This document shows, in pieces, positions 32,122-39,592 of a DNA stretch of 39,592 nt; position 1 is the stretch's first letter; every line of letters starts with the position of its first letter. Below the pieces are notes generated by a model. It was not told the origin of the DNA. It was given only the letters and a program-made list of their open reading frames with translations, and searched no databases. Source of the DNA: CAMASH01 sp041746635 (lineage in GTDB: Bacteria > Verrucomicrobiota > Verrucomicrobiia > Chthoniobacterales > Terrimicrobiaceae). The stretch covers positions 1 to 39,592 of the forward strand of contig JBGTGQ010000041.1 of assembly GCA_041746635.1 (NCBI GenBank), given 5' to 3'. The translations under genes were made by a program, and so were the position numbers.

Positions 32122-34403
32122 ACCTGGCCACCCTCACCGAATTTTTCATCGGACCGCCCCGGCGCGTGCATCTCATTGGCGTGGCCGGCTCCGGCATGAG
32201 CGGCATCGCCGGGCTTGCCATCGCGCTGGGCCATCGCGTGAGCGGCTCGGACAAGGTGGTCACCGTCGAAGTCGAACGCATGGTAAAGAAGGGCCTGCAT
32301 TTCCAATCCCCTCACACGGCAGAGGAAGTGCGCGACACCGAACTGGTCGTTTATTCCTCCGCCATCAAGCCCGGCAATGCCGCCTACGACGAAACCCGCC
32401 GCCTGGGACTGCCGCTCGTTCGGCGGGCGGACGCGCTGGCCGCCATCATGAATGCGAAGAAGGGGATCGTGGTCTGCGGGATGCACGGCAAAACGACCAC
32501 TTCCTCCATGGCCACCCACGTCCTGCGCGGCGGCGGTTTAAGACCTTCGCATTACGTTGGCGCGGAGATTCCCATCCTGGGCATGAATGCGCGCTGGGAT
32601 TCCGAAGGGGAATACTTTGTGGCCGAAGGCGACGAAAGCGATGGCACCCTGATCAACTACCACCCCGAGCACGCCATCGTGCTCAACATCGAACCCGAGC
32701 ATCTCGATTTTTACAAGGACCTCGCCGCCATTGACGCCGTCTATGCCAAACTCGCCTCGCAGACCCGCCACAAAGTGGTCTACTGCGGCGACGATCCCGG
32801 CGCCACCCGGGTCTGCGCCCACCATCCCGGCGCTGTCAGCTACGGTTGTAACGAGGGCAACGTCTACCGCATCACCGATCTCGTCACGCAGAATTTCCGT
32901 TCCCATTTCACCGTCTGGCGCGGCGCGGAAAAACTGGGCGAAGCCAGCCTGAATATTCCCGGTGCCCATAATGCGGTCAACGCCCTCGCCGTCATCGCTC
33001 TCGCCACCGAGATTAGCCTGCCCTTCGACAAAATCGTCGCCGCTCTCGATAGCTTTCGCGGGGCCAAACGCCGTTTCGAGATTCGCTACGAAAGCCCTCG
33101 CAATGTTGTTGTGGACGACTACGGCCACCATCCGACCGAAATCGCCGCCACCATCGCCACCGCCCGCACCGGAAGCTGGCAGCGCGTGATCGTGATGTTC
33201 CAGCCGCATCGCTACACCCGCACGCTCGCGCTGAAGGATGAATTTGGACGCGCTTTCGACCAGGCGGATGCCGTCTTCATTGCCAATGTCTATCCCGCCA
33301 GCGAAAAACCGATCCCGGGCATTTCCGGCCAAACCATCGTGGATGCCATGCTGGCCAACGGCCACAAAAGCGCCGGACATCAGCCCGACATCCTGAAAAT
33401 CCACCAAAACGCCGCGGCCGAAATCAAGGACGGCGACCTCATCCTCAGTCTGGGCGCGGGCAACATCCACGAGGCCGGCGCCCGTCTGGTGGCTGATCTC
33501 ACCGCCCGCGACAAGCTCCTCGGCGCGATGGGTCCGGGCGCGATCCGGCTTTACGAACCCCTTTCCCGCCACACCACCATGCGGGTCGGCGGTCCGGCGC
33601 AATTTTGGGCCGAACCCGAAACCGAGGAGGGTTTCACCGACCTGGTCTGCCACTGCTTCGACGAGGGCATTCCCTTCATGGTCATGGGCCGGGGCTCGAA
33701 TCTGCTCGTGCGCGACGGCGGGATTCCCGGCGTGGTGGCCCATCTTTCCAAGGGCGAGTTTGCCCGCCATCAAGTCCATGGCACCGAAATCACCGCCGGC
33801 GTCGGCCTCAAGCTCAAGCAACTCACCGCCATCGCCCGCAATGCCGGCCTCGGCGGTTTCGAGTGGATGGAAGGCATCCCGGGCAACCTCGGCGGCAGCC
33901 TGCGCATGAACGCCGGGGCCATGGGACTGCAAACTTTCGATCAAGTCGTGCGGGTGCGTTTTTGCGATCACGACGGCAATATTTTCACCCGCACTCCCGC
34001 CGAAATGGAGGTCCGCTACCGCGATGTCTCCACCTTGCGGCACAACTACGCCCTCTCCGCCACCCTGCGCGGCGCGCCCGCCGACGCAAGGGAGATCGAG
34101 AGCAAGCTGGGCGACAGCGAACGCAAACGCCGCGAATCCCAGCCCATAGCCGCCAGCGCGGGTTGCATTTTTAAAAATCCGCCTCAAACTCCGGCCGGAA
34201 AACTGATCGAGGAATTGGGCTTCAAAAATTTCGCCGTCGGACACGCCCGCGTCTCCGAGGTGCATGGCAACTTTATCGTCAACGATGGCGGGGCCACCGC
34301 GGAGGAAATCCTCACCCTCATCGAAGAAATCAAAGCCGCCGCCGCACGCGAACGTGGCATCGAACTCGAAACCGAAGTGCAGATTGTGGGAGTGGACGCA
34401 TGA
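32118..34403 (+). CDS. murC/murB: Fused MurC-MurB: UDP-MurNAc-L-Ala ligase / UDP-GlcNAc-enolpyruvate reductase
   Basis: A single 761-residue protein combines two steps. MurC covers about residues 1-465: Rossmann start HLIGVAGSGMSGIA, P-loop GMHGKTTTS, DESDGTL and DDYGHHPTEI. MurB covers about 475-761: FAD-binding HTTMRVGGPAQFW, GRGSNLLVRDGG, GIPGNLGGSLRMNAGAMG, then ASAGCIFKNPP, where the usual catalytic Ser of the GS-x-F motif is Cys, and EVHGNFIVN. A Cys at this place also occurs in other MurB proteins as far as I recall, so activity is likely. Reduction and L-Ala ligation are consecutive in the pathway, so the fusion may channel UDP-MurNAc. The start at 32118 overlaps murG; an upstream frame start at 32091 is not favoured. 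Confidence 0.96.
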   Translation: MNLATLTEFFIGPPRRVHLIGVAGSGMSGIAGLAIALGHRVSGSDKVVTVEVERMVKKGLHFQSPHTAEEVRDTELVVYSSAIKPGNAAYDETRRLGLPLVRRADALAAIMNAKKGIVVCGMHGKTTTSSMATHVLRGGGLRPSHYVGAEIPILGMNARWDSEGEYFVAEGDESDGTLINYHPEHAIVLNIEPEHLDFYKDLAAIDAVYAKLASQTRHKVVYCGDDPGATRVCAHHPGAVSYGCNEGNVYRITDLVTQNFRSHFTVWRGAEKLGEASLNIPGAHNAVNALAVIALATEISLPFDKIVAALDSFRGAKRRFEIRYESPRNVVVDDYGHHPTEIAATIATARTGSWQRVIVMFQPHRYTRTLALKDEFGRAFDQADAVFIANVYPASEKPIPGISGQTIVDAMLANGHKSAGHQPDILKIHQNAAAEIKDGDLILSLGAGNIHEAGARLVADLTARDKLLGAMGPGAIRLYEPLSRHTTMRVGGPAQFWAEPETEEGFTDLVCHCFDEGIPFMVMGRGSNLLVRDGGIPGVVAHLSKGEFARHQVHGTEITAGVGLKLKQLTAIARNAGLGGFEWMEGIPGNLGGSLRMNAGAMGLQTFDQVVRVRFCDHDGNIFTRTPAEMEVRYRDVSTLRHNYALSATLRGAPADAREIESKLGDSERKRRESQPIAASAGCIFKNPPQTPAGKLIEELGFKNFAVGHARVSEVHGNFIVNDGGATAEEILTLIEEIKAAAARERGIELETEVQIVGVDA

Positions 34404-34414
34404 AAAACTTAACC

Positions 34415-34471
34415 GTGGCATCAGCTTCCAGCCGATGTACCAACCACTCATCGGCTGGAAGCCGATGCCAC
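34415..34471. repeat. Long inverted repeat between murC-murB and ddl
   Basis: Two 23-base arms, 34415-34437 (GTGGCATCAGCTTCCAGCC and four more bases) and 34449-34471 (ending GGAAGCCGATGCCAC), are reverse complements with one mismatch and enclose an 11-base loop. The element occupies nearly all of the 73-base gap, without a T-run, so it is more like a dispersed REP-type palindrome than a terminator. Confidence 0.9.
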
Positions 34472-34476
34472 TATTT

Positions 34477-35424
34477 ATGAATCAACGCGGAATTTTAAAA
34501 AACAAAAACATCGCCGTCCTCATGGGCGGCCCCGGCGCGGAACGCGAGGTCTCCCTGCGTTCCGGCGCCGCCGTTGCGCGCGCCCTAGCGGCCTGCGGCG
34601 CAGTGGTCACGGAAGTGGACGTCACCGGGCCGGACTTTGCCCTCCCATCCGGGACCGAACTCGCCTTCAACATCATCCACGGAACGTTTGGTGAGGACGG
34701 ACAAATCCAGAAAATCTTGGAAGACCGCGGCATCCCCTACACCGGCGAGGGCGTCGAGGGCAGCCGCATCGCCTTTGACAAAATTCTGAGCAAACAGCGA
34801 TTCGACGCGGCCAGCGTGCCCACGGCCAAATGGCACATCCTCCGCCGGGGCGAAACGCCGACGATTCCCCCGCCATGCGTGGTCAAGGCTCCCCGTCAGG
34901 GTTCCAGTGTGGGCGTCCACATCATCCAGGATCCCTCGGAATTTCATCACGCCTCCGACGACTGCTTTCGTTTCGGAGACGAGATTCTGGTGGAGGAATT
35001 CTTCACCGGCCGCGAACTCACCGTCGGCATCCTCGGTCAGGAGGTCCTTCCCATCATCGAGATCGTCCCTCATGAGGGCTTTTACGACTACGAACACAAA
35101 TACACCAAGGGCGCGTCGGATTATTTCGTTCCGGCCGAGATCGGCGCGGAGGCCACGTCTGCCGTGCAGCAAGCCGCGCTGTCCGCCCATCAGGCCTTGG
35201 GCCTGCAGGTTTACTCCCGTGTGGATGTGTTGCTCGCGCCGGACGGACGCCTGAACGTCATGGAGATTAATACCATCCCCGGCATGACCGAAACGAGCCT
35301 CCTGCCCAAAGCCGCCGGCGCGGCCGGACTCGATTTTCCCGCCCTCTGCGAACGCATCGCTATCCTCTCACTGGTACGTTACGACAAACCAATCGAAAAT
35401 CGAAAATCGAAAATCGAGAATTAA
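34477..35424 (+). CDS. ddl: D-alanine-D-alanine ligase
   Basis: This 315-residue ATP-grasp enzyme makes D-Ala-D-Ala for MurF. Motifs: NIAVLMGGPGAEREVSLRSG near the start, FNIIHGTFGEDG, GSRIAFDKILSK, KAPRQGSSVGV, EEFFTGRELTVGIL and NTIPGMTETSLLP. The start at 34477 lies just past the inverted repeat. The C-terminal tail (IENRKSKIEN) is encoded by tandem ATCGAAA heptamers and is probably a repeat-derived extension without a function. Confidence 0.96.
   Translation: MNQRGILKNKNIAVLMGGPGAEREVSLRSGAAVARALAACGAVVTEVDVTGPDFALPSGTELAFNIIHGTFGEDGQIQKILEDRGIPYTGEGVEGSRIAFDKILSKQRFDAASVPTAKWHILRRGETPTIPPPCVVKAPRQGSSVGVHIIQDPSEFHHASDDCFRFGDEILVEEFFTGRELTVGILGQEVLPIIEIVPHEGFYDYEHKYTKGASDYFVPAEIGAEATSAVQQAALSAHQALGLQVYSRVDVLLAPDGRLNVMEINTIPGMTETSLLPKAAGAAGLDFPALCERIAILSLVRYDKPIENRKSKIEN
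35392..35419. repeat. Tandem heptamer repeat (ATCGAAA) at the 3' end of ddl
   Basis: Four contiguous units, ATCGAAA three times and ATCGAGA, end the ddl coding region. They are translated in three frames in turn as part of the last ten residues. Confidence 0.9.
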
Positions 35425-35426
35425 CG

Positions 35427-36377
35427 ATGCCCAGCCGTCCTCCAGCCCGAAAACTCAACCGCAGGTCGAATCACGCTTCCTCGCGCGACCACCTGCTCGA
35501 CGTGCGCATCCGCACCTCGACCGCCCGCCGCCGTCGGCAGGAAAAAATCGGCCGCTGGGTGTGGAATATTCTCCTGATCAGCCTGATCGGCACCGGGGCC
35601 GTTTTTGGCATCCGCGCCGCCCTGGACCGGTTCTTTTTCCAAAATGCGGACTACACCCTGCGCCGCATCACCTTCAACCTCGACGACATTCTTACCCGCG
35701 AGGAAGCGCTGGCGCAGACCGGCCTGCGCGAAGGCGTCAACATCTTCTCTGTCGATCTGACCAAGGTGGAGGCCGCGTTGAAAGCTCTTCCGCAAATTCA
35801 GAATGTCCGCATCGAACGGGAACTTCCCGATCATCTGACCGTCAGCGTCACCTCCCGCGAACCCGTGGCCTGGGTGGCCGCCGAAGGCGAAACCGCGGAT
35901 CCCTCGGCCTCCGAGAAATCCCTCCTGGTGGACCCCGGCGGGTTTCTCATGCAACCCCGGCGGGTGCTGCCCGAATATTTTCATCTGCCTGCGATCTATG
36001 GCGTAAAAAGCGACAACGTGCGGGCGGGCGAACCATTGCAGAGCGACGATTTGCGGCTGGCGCTGGAACTGATTGACACCGTCGCCCGCCATCCCGAGAG
36101 CCTCCTGCGCATCCGCACCATCGACATCTCGCGCGGCTATTGCATCGAAGTTGTCAGTGACCGCAATTCCCGCATTCGTTTTGGCACCTCCGATTTTCAA
36201 GAGCAACTCGCGCGACTCCAGCAACTCCTGGCCCACTGCGACGAATCCGGCCGCTCACTGGAAACCGTCAATCTGATGGTCAAACGCAACACCCCCGTGA
36301 CGTTCCTTGTCGCCGCCGCCGCTCCGGTCGAAGCCACGGTCAAACCCGGCCCCACCCCGAAAACCCGGAGAAACTAA
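35427..36377 (+). CDS. ftsQ: Cell division protein FtsQ
   Basis: The 316-residue protein has a basic cytoplasmic tail (about 1-42), one membrane span (about 45-65, VWNILLISLIGTGAVFGI), a POTRA domain (about 75-145, RRITFNLDDILTREEALAQ, INIFSVDLTKVEAALK-like and VRIERELPDHLTVSV) and the FtsQ domain. FtsQ links FtsA/FtsZ with the FtsLB and FtsWI complexes. It sits 2 bases after ddl and one base overlaps ftsA, the order typical for dcw clusters. The C-terminal Pro/Lys tail is variable. Confidence 0.92.
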   Translation: MPSRPPARKLNRRSNHASSRDHLLDVRIRTSTARRRRQEKIGRWVWNILLISLIGTGAVFGIRAALDRFFFQNADYTLRRITFNLDDILTREEALAQTGLREGVNIFSVDLTKVEAALKALPQIQNVRIERELPDHLTVSVTSREPVAWVAAEGETADPSASEKSLLVDPGGFLMQPRRVLPEYFHLPAIYGVKSDNVRAGEPLQSDDLRLALELIDTVARHPESLLRIRTIDISRGYCIEVVSDRNSRIRFGTSDFQEQLARLQQLLAHCDESGRSLETVNLMVKRNTPVTFLVAAAAPVEATVKPGPTPKTRRN

Positions 36378-37594
36378 TGGCCCGCCCGGACATCCTCGTT
36401 GGCATCGAAGTCGGTACCTCCAAGGTCTGTGCCGTCGTGGGCGAGGCCGGACGCGAGGGCACCATGCGCATTCTGGGCGTGGGCCTGGCTCCCTCGCGCG
36501 GCGTCCGCAAGGGCGAGATCGTGGACCTCGCCATCGCCACCGAATGTGTCCACGACGCTCTTTCCGATGCCGAGACCAACAGTGACGCCGAAATCGGCAG
36601 CGTCTCTGTCGCCGTTTCCGGCAGCCATATCCGCAGCTTCAACAGCCGCGGCGCCATTCTCATTCCCGCCGACCGGTTTGAAATCGACGACGACGACGTG
36701 CACGAGGTCGCCGTCAAGGCCCGCGAAATCAACATCCCGACCGAGAACCATTTTCTCCACTCAATTATCCAACATTACTTCGTGGATGGTCAGGAGGGCG
36801 TGCTCAATCCCGTCGGCATGATGGGTCGCAAACTTGAAGCCGACTTTCACATCATTCACGGGGTCAAAACCCGCCTGCAAAACACCCTGCGCTGCATTCG
36901 CGAGAACGGCATCGAGATTGACGAGATCGTGGTCAACTCCCTCGCCTCCGCCCAGGCCGTGCTCGATCAACATCAAAAAGATCTCGGGGCCGTCGTCATC
37001 GACATCGGCGGCGGGGTCACGGACTACATTGTTTTTGAAAACGGCGTCGTTCGTCACAGCGGCGTGCTAGCCGTGGGCGGCGACCACATCAGCAACGACA
37101 TTTCCCTCGGTCTGCGCATCCCGCTCACCCGCGCGGAAAAACTCAAGATCGAGGAGGGTTCCACCAAACTCGGCGCGGCCACGCCCGGCGAAATGATCGT
37201 CCTGAAAAACGATGCGGGGTTTTCCGGCAAGGAGGTCGAGCGCGAAATGCTCAACACCATCATCCACGCCCGCGTGCGGGAAAACTTCGAGCTGATCAAA
37301 AAACAGATCGAACAGGAAATCTCCCCGCATGCTCTCGGCGCGGGCGTGATGCTCACCGGCGGCAGCAGCCTCTTGCGCGGCATCAAGGACGTGGCCGAAT
37401 CCGTTTTCGACCTGCCCGTCCATCTTGCGCGGGACTCCGACGTCTCCGGCCCGAAATCTGTCCTCAACAACCCGCAATACTCCACCGCCATCGGACTCAT
37501 CAAATTCGCCCAAGCCCTCCGCGCTGAGGAAGAGGACCCCGGCCTGCTGGGCTCCGTCATGGCCAAAATCGGAGGCATGTTCGGACGAAAGTGA
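36377..37594 (+). CDS. ftsA: Cell division protein FtsA
   Basis: The 405-residue actin-like ATPase anchors FtsZ to the membrane. It has the N-terminal LVGIEVGTSKVCAVV phosphate loop, the 1C/SHS2 part with VAVSGSHI, the second phosphate loop VIDIGGGVTDYIVF, GGDHISNDISLGL, MLTGGSSLLRGI and a C-terminal amphipathic helix (LLGSVMAKIGGMFGRK) for membrane binding. It is full length and conserved, in contrast to the neighbouring FtsZ. Confidence 0.97.
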   Translation: MARPDILVGIEVGTSKVCAVVGEAGREGTMRILGVGLAPSRGVRKGEIVDLAIATECVHDALSDAETNSDAEIGSVSVAVSGSHIRSFNSRGAILIPADRFEIDDDDVHEVAVKAREINIPTENHFLHSIIQHYFVDGQEGVLNPVGMMGRKLEADFHIIHGVKTRLQNTLRCIRENGIEIDEIVVNSLASAQAVLDQHQKDLGAVVIDIGGGVTDYIVFENGVVRHSGVLAVGGDHISNDISLGLRIPLTRAEKLKIEEGSTKLGAATPGEMIVLKNDAGFSGKEVEREMLNTIIHARVRENFELIKKQIEQEISPHALGAGVMLTGGSSLLRGIKDVAESVFDLPVHLARDSDVSGPKSVLNNPQYSTAIGLIKFAQALRAEEEDPGLLGSVMAKIGGMFGRK

Positions 37595-37597
37595 GAT

Positions 37598-37700
37598 GAA
37601 AGTCGGAAGCTGGAAGTCGGAAGTCGGAAGGAAAACGGGTCGTCCGACTCCCGCCCATCGTCTCCGCCTTTCCGCCTTCCCACTTCCCACTTCCCACTTC
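37598..37700. repeat. Tandem heptamer repeats, inverted (GAAGTCG family) between ftsA and ftsZ
   Basis: After ftsA lie units GAAAGTCG, GAAGCTG, GAAGTCG and GAAGTCG (37598-37626), then a spacer, then CTTCCCA three times and CTTCGC (37676-37701) immediately before the ftsZ ATG. The right arm is related to the left arm on the opposite strand (TGGGAAG versus TCGGAAG). No good ribosome-binding site is visible for ftsZ. Confidence 0.85.
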
Positions 37701-37702
37701 GC

Positions 37703-39025
37703 ATGATCCCCTATCCACGCTCCGAAAATCCCGCCAGCGCCCCGCTGGACATTCGTATCATCGGACTCGGCAATGCCGGCGTGCATCTGGCCGACCGCTT
37801 GATCATGGCAGGTGCCGCCGGGGCAAATGTGCTGGTAATGAACACGGACGCGCAGTCCCTTGCCTCTTCTGTGGCCCCGCGCAAAATCAGCCTCGGTCAG
37901 AAAGTCACCCGCGGCCTCGGCACCGGTGGTGATCCCGAAGTCGGCTACGACGCCGCCCTGGAATCGCGCGACGAAATCTGCGAAGCCGTCGAAGGGGCCG
38001 GAGTGCTCTTTCTCTGTGCCGGATTGGGCGGCGGCACCGGCTCGGGCATCGCCCCGGTGGTGGCGGAATCCGCGCGCGAAGCCGGGGCCACTGTTTTCTC
38101 CCTCGTCACGTCGCCCTTTGCCTTCGAGGGCCGCCGGCGCACCGCCCAGGCCACCGAGGCACTGGCCGCCCTGGCGCACCACTCTCAGGCACTCATTCAC
38201 TTTGAAAACGACCGCATGGCCGAACTCACCTCGCCACGTTCCGGCATCGAGGAGACCTTCGCCGCCTCGGACACCACCCTCATCGCCTGCATCATTTCCC
38301 TCATCGAAATCCTGCGCGGCGGCTCGCCCATGCCCGTCGGGCTGGCTGATCTCCTGGCCGCCATCGGCGGCGGCTCCGCCCGGGCCCTCTTCGGACGCGG
38401 CGAGGCCATCGGCGACAACCGCGCCCACGAGGCCCTCGAACGCGCCCTGAAAAGCCCGCTGCTCGACCGCGGCCGCCTCCTGGGCGAGACCCACGCCGTC
38501 ATCGCCCACCTCTCCGGACCGCCATCGCTATCCTTCTCCGAAGTCGCCGCCATCATGCGCGAGCTGACCAAACACACCGACGATGACGCGGGACTTTTTC
38601 TCGGCGTCACCACCAGCCCCGACCAATCCGCCCCGGTCAGTGTCACCATCCTGGGCAACTACGCCGCCGATCGGGAGGTCCCGGCGCCAGTTCCGGCGAA
38701 ACCCAAAAGGTCGCAGCCCGCGCCCCGGCCCGAACCGGCAGCAGAATCCGCCGTCGTTTCCACCGAGGAATCCAAACCCCTTTTCCCCGAGGCACCCTCC
38801 CCGGAAGAAAAACCCGCCATCGCCGCACGCCAGGTCCCCCCCACCCCGCGCGAACCCAAACCCGCCCCAAAACCTGCGCCAGCGCCCGCGCCCAAGGTGA
38901 AACAGGAAACCCTTCAATTCGAATCGGTCGCCCGTGGCCGCTTCGAAAAAAGCGAACCCACCATCGTCGAGGGAGAGGACCTAGACGTCCCCACCTTCTT
39001 GCGCATGCGCGGAAAATCGAAATGA
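37703..39025 (+). CDS. ftsZ: Divergent cell division GTPase FtsZ
   Basis: The 440-residue protein is FtsZ by its position after ftsQ-ftsA, the tubulin signature AGLGGGTGSG (107-115, GGGTGSG at 109-115), PFAFEGRRR (138-146) and the C-terminal LDVPTFLRMRGK tail that binds FtsA. It is divergent: the T1 loop reads GLGNAGVHL rather than GVGGGG-x-N, and the T7 loop (211-217, PVGLADL) has Gly where the first catalytic Asp of N-x-D-x-x-D should be; only the second Asp (216) remains. GTP hydrolysis may be slow or use other residues. A long Pro/Lys/Glu-rich linker (about 325-425) follows the GTPase domain. Confidence 0.93.
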   Translation: MIPYPRSENPASAPLDIRIIGLGNAGVHLADRLIMAGAAGANVLVMNTDAQSLASSVAPRKISLGQKVTRGLGTGGDPEVGYDAALESRDEICEAVEGAGVLFLCAGLGGGTGSGIAPVVAESAREAGATVFSLVTSPFAFEGRRRTAQATEALAALAHHSQALIHFENDRMAELTSPRSGIEETFAASDTTLIACIISLIEILRGGSPMPVGLADLLAAIGGGSARALFGRGEAIGDNRAHEALERALKSPLLDRGRLLGETHAVIAHLSGPPSLSFSEVAAIMRELTKHTDDDAGLFLGVTTSPDQSAPVSVTILGNYAADREVPAPVPAKPKRSQPAPRPEPAAESAVVSTEESKPLFPEAPSPEEKPAIAARQVPPTPREPKPAPKPAPAPAPKVKQETLQFESVARGRFEKSEPTIVEGEDLDVPTFLRMRGKSK

Positions 39026-39197
39026 TCTCCCGGGGTCTGTGTCCCGCCTGCCGATTCGGGCATCCTGCCTGAATTTTTCTTTTAAGGCTGTCTCTTGGCG
39101 CCGGCTACAGGCTTTTGATCAGTCTTCCCCACTGTCAATGTTTGCTTTTTGCACACTGACCCACTTCCTTCACGACAAAAGCGCGAAGCACTACGCG
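39026..39197. other. Region after ftsZ, no supported gene
   Basis: No gene or strong terminator is visible between the ftsZ stop and the PIN relic. A weak GCCGATTCGGGC stem followed by TTTTTCTTTT (39049-39083) could end dcw transcription. Confidence 0.35.
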
Positions 39198-39410
39198 TCA
39201 TACGGGCACCACAAGGCGTTCAGCTTGGGCAAGTTTTTTTTGGTTGGCGTCGAAGGTGGGAAACTCCTTTGCCCCCAATTCAAGAGCCGTCGCCACATGC
39301 AGGATGTCCAGCGATCGATGACCACCTGCATCGGTGTAAAGTTCGCTCAGGCGTTCCGCAGCCAGGTAAATCTGGGGCCAGGGAGCGGGAATCGTGACGA
39401 CGTCGCCACG
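39198..39410 (-). pseudogene. 5'-truncated PIN-domain (VapC-like) toxin relic
   Basis: The frame translates as RGDVVTIPAPWPQIYLAAE, LSELYTDAGGHRSLDILHV, ATALELGAKEFPTFDANQ, KKLAQAERLVVPV and a stop. The D-x-LHVATAL, G-A-x-x-F-x-TFD-x-x-Q-x-x-LA pattern is the C-terminal half of PIN ribonucleases. The frame runs upstream without an ATG to a stop at 39450-39452 inside a direct repeat, so the N-terminal half is missing. No antitoxin is visible. The genes may have been cut by an insertion or rearrangement. Confidence 0.7.
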
Positions 39411-39468
39411 GGAAACTAGGGGTGTGCATTTTCTTGAGGAAACTAGGGGTCAGTGTGCATTTTCTTGC
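39411..39468. repeat. Two-copy direct repeat, possible insertion-sequence end
   Basis: The unit GGAAACTAGGGGT(CAGT)GTGCATTTTCTTG occurs twice in tandem (39411-39437 without CAGT; 39438-39468 with it), abutting the truncated PIN gene. Repeats of this kind occur at the ends of some insertion sequences such as the IS21 family, but the rest of any element would lie outside the window. Confidence 0.5.
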
Positions 39469-39592
39469 AGTTTGACGAACTGTCGAAGAGTAGAAACTAA
39501 TGTGCCGCCTTTGTTTTTTCGATGGAGCGCAAGGCTCACGTTCGCCGCATTACGCATTTTTAGTCTCTCGGCAATCCAGACCTGCGACACTG
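39469..39592. other. Right edge, no supported gene
   Basis: About 120 bases after the direct repeat hold no recognisable gene. They might be the border of a mobile element that continues beyond the window. Confidence 0.35.

Noticed and set aside
32538..34451. Open frame of 637 codons antisense to murC-murB
   Set aside because: It has no recognisable motif and is rich in Gly, His and Asp as expected for antisense of high-GC genes; similar frames lie antisense to ftsI, murE, murD and ftsZ.
39039..39419. 126-residue plus-strand protein after ftsZ
   Set aside because: It is antisense to the PIN-domain fragment and has no recognisable feature.

Overview
The window looks like a chromosomal segment of a Verrucomicrobia (Opitutae-like) bacterium. 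The reasons are a compact division and cell-wall (dcw) cluster with a fused MurC-MurB, a very divergent FtsZ and a LysM membrane protein inside the cluster, plus a relic whose closest match in memory is the Cas12b of an Opitutaceae strain. This assignment is inference; no rRNA is present. GC is high, especially in the dcw part.

Layout. (1) 1-5280: a chromosomal integron. The integrase gene intI (4328-5278, +) diverges from seven gene cassettes read on the minus strand. Six attC sites can be placed (588-706, 1179-1276, 1731-1831, 2288-2411, 3019-3147, 3508-3678), and attI lies near 4247-4327. None of the cassette genes has a known function; most are membrane proteins or membrane-anchored, and one is pseudopilin-like. 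(2) 5421-7673: tRNA-Thr, tuf, tRNA-Trp, secE, nusG on the minus strand, the classic translation/secretion/transcription operon. The integron lies where rplK would normally follow nusG. (3) 7945-17032: housekeeping and accessory genes: pdxH, a tiny secreted protein, a YihY-like membrane protein, a siroheme nitrite/sulfite reductase with a small membrane protein, a pseudopilin-like protein, a Lys-rich small protein, a tRNA-dihydrouridine synthase, an MgtC/DUF4010 transporter-like protein, an L,D-transpeptidase and ogt. (4) 17073-19713 (all minus): an apparently decayed CRISPR-Cas type V-B locus. A 161-residue protein carries the N-terminus of Cas12b and a 107-residue protein ends in the first motif of a Cas4(-Cas1) protein. 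Between them sits a four-gene operon of unknown small proteins with an AbiEii-like nucleotidyltransferase, and a WYL-domain remnant lies upstream. No CRISPR array is seen. (5) 19712-39025: the dcw cluster, all plus strand and mostly with start/stop overlaps: mraZ, rsmH, ftsL, ftsI, murE, murF, mraY, murD, a LysM protein, ftsW, murG, murC-murB fusion, ddl, ftsQ, ftsA, ftsZ. Four 10-bp-spaced MraZ boxes precede it. (6) 39026-39592: a 5'-truncated PIN-domain (VapC-like) relic next to a two-copy direct repeat that could be an insertion-sequence end.

How it works together: the dcw cluster supplies peptidoglycan precursor synthesis (MurC-F, MurB, MraY, MurG, Ddl) and the division machine (FtsZ/A/Q/L/I/W). 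Three gene boundaries in it carry tandem heptamer repeats of three different sequences, and one carries a long inverted repeat, a recurring intergenic architecture that is not explained by the genes. The most interesting parts are the integron with novel cassettes, the Cas12b/Cas4 relics with the operon lodged between them, the divergent FtsZ, and the heptamer repeats.
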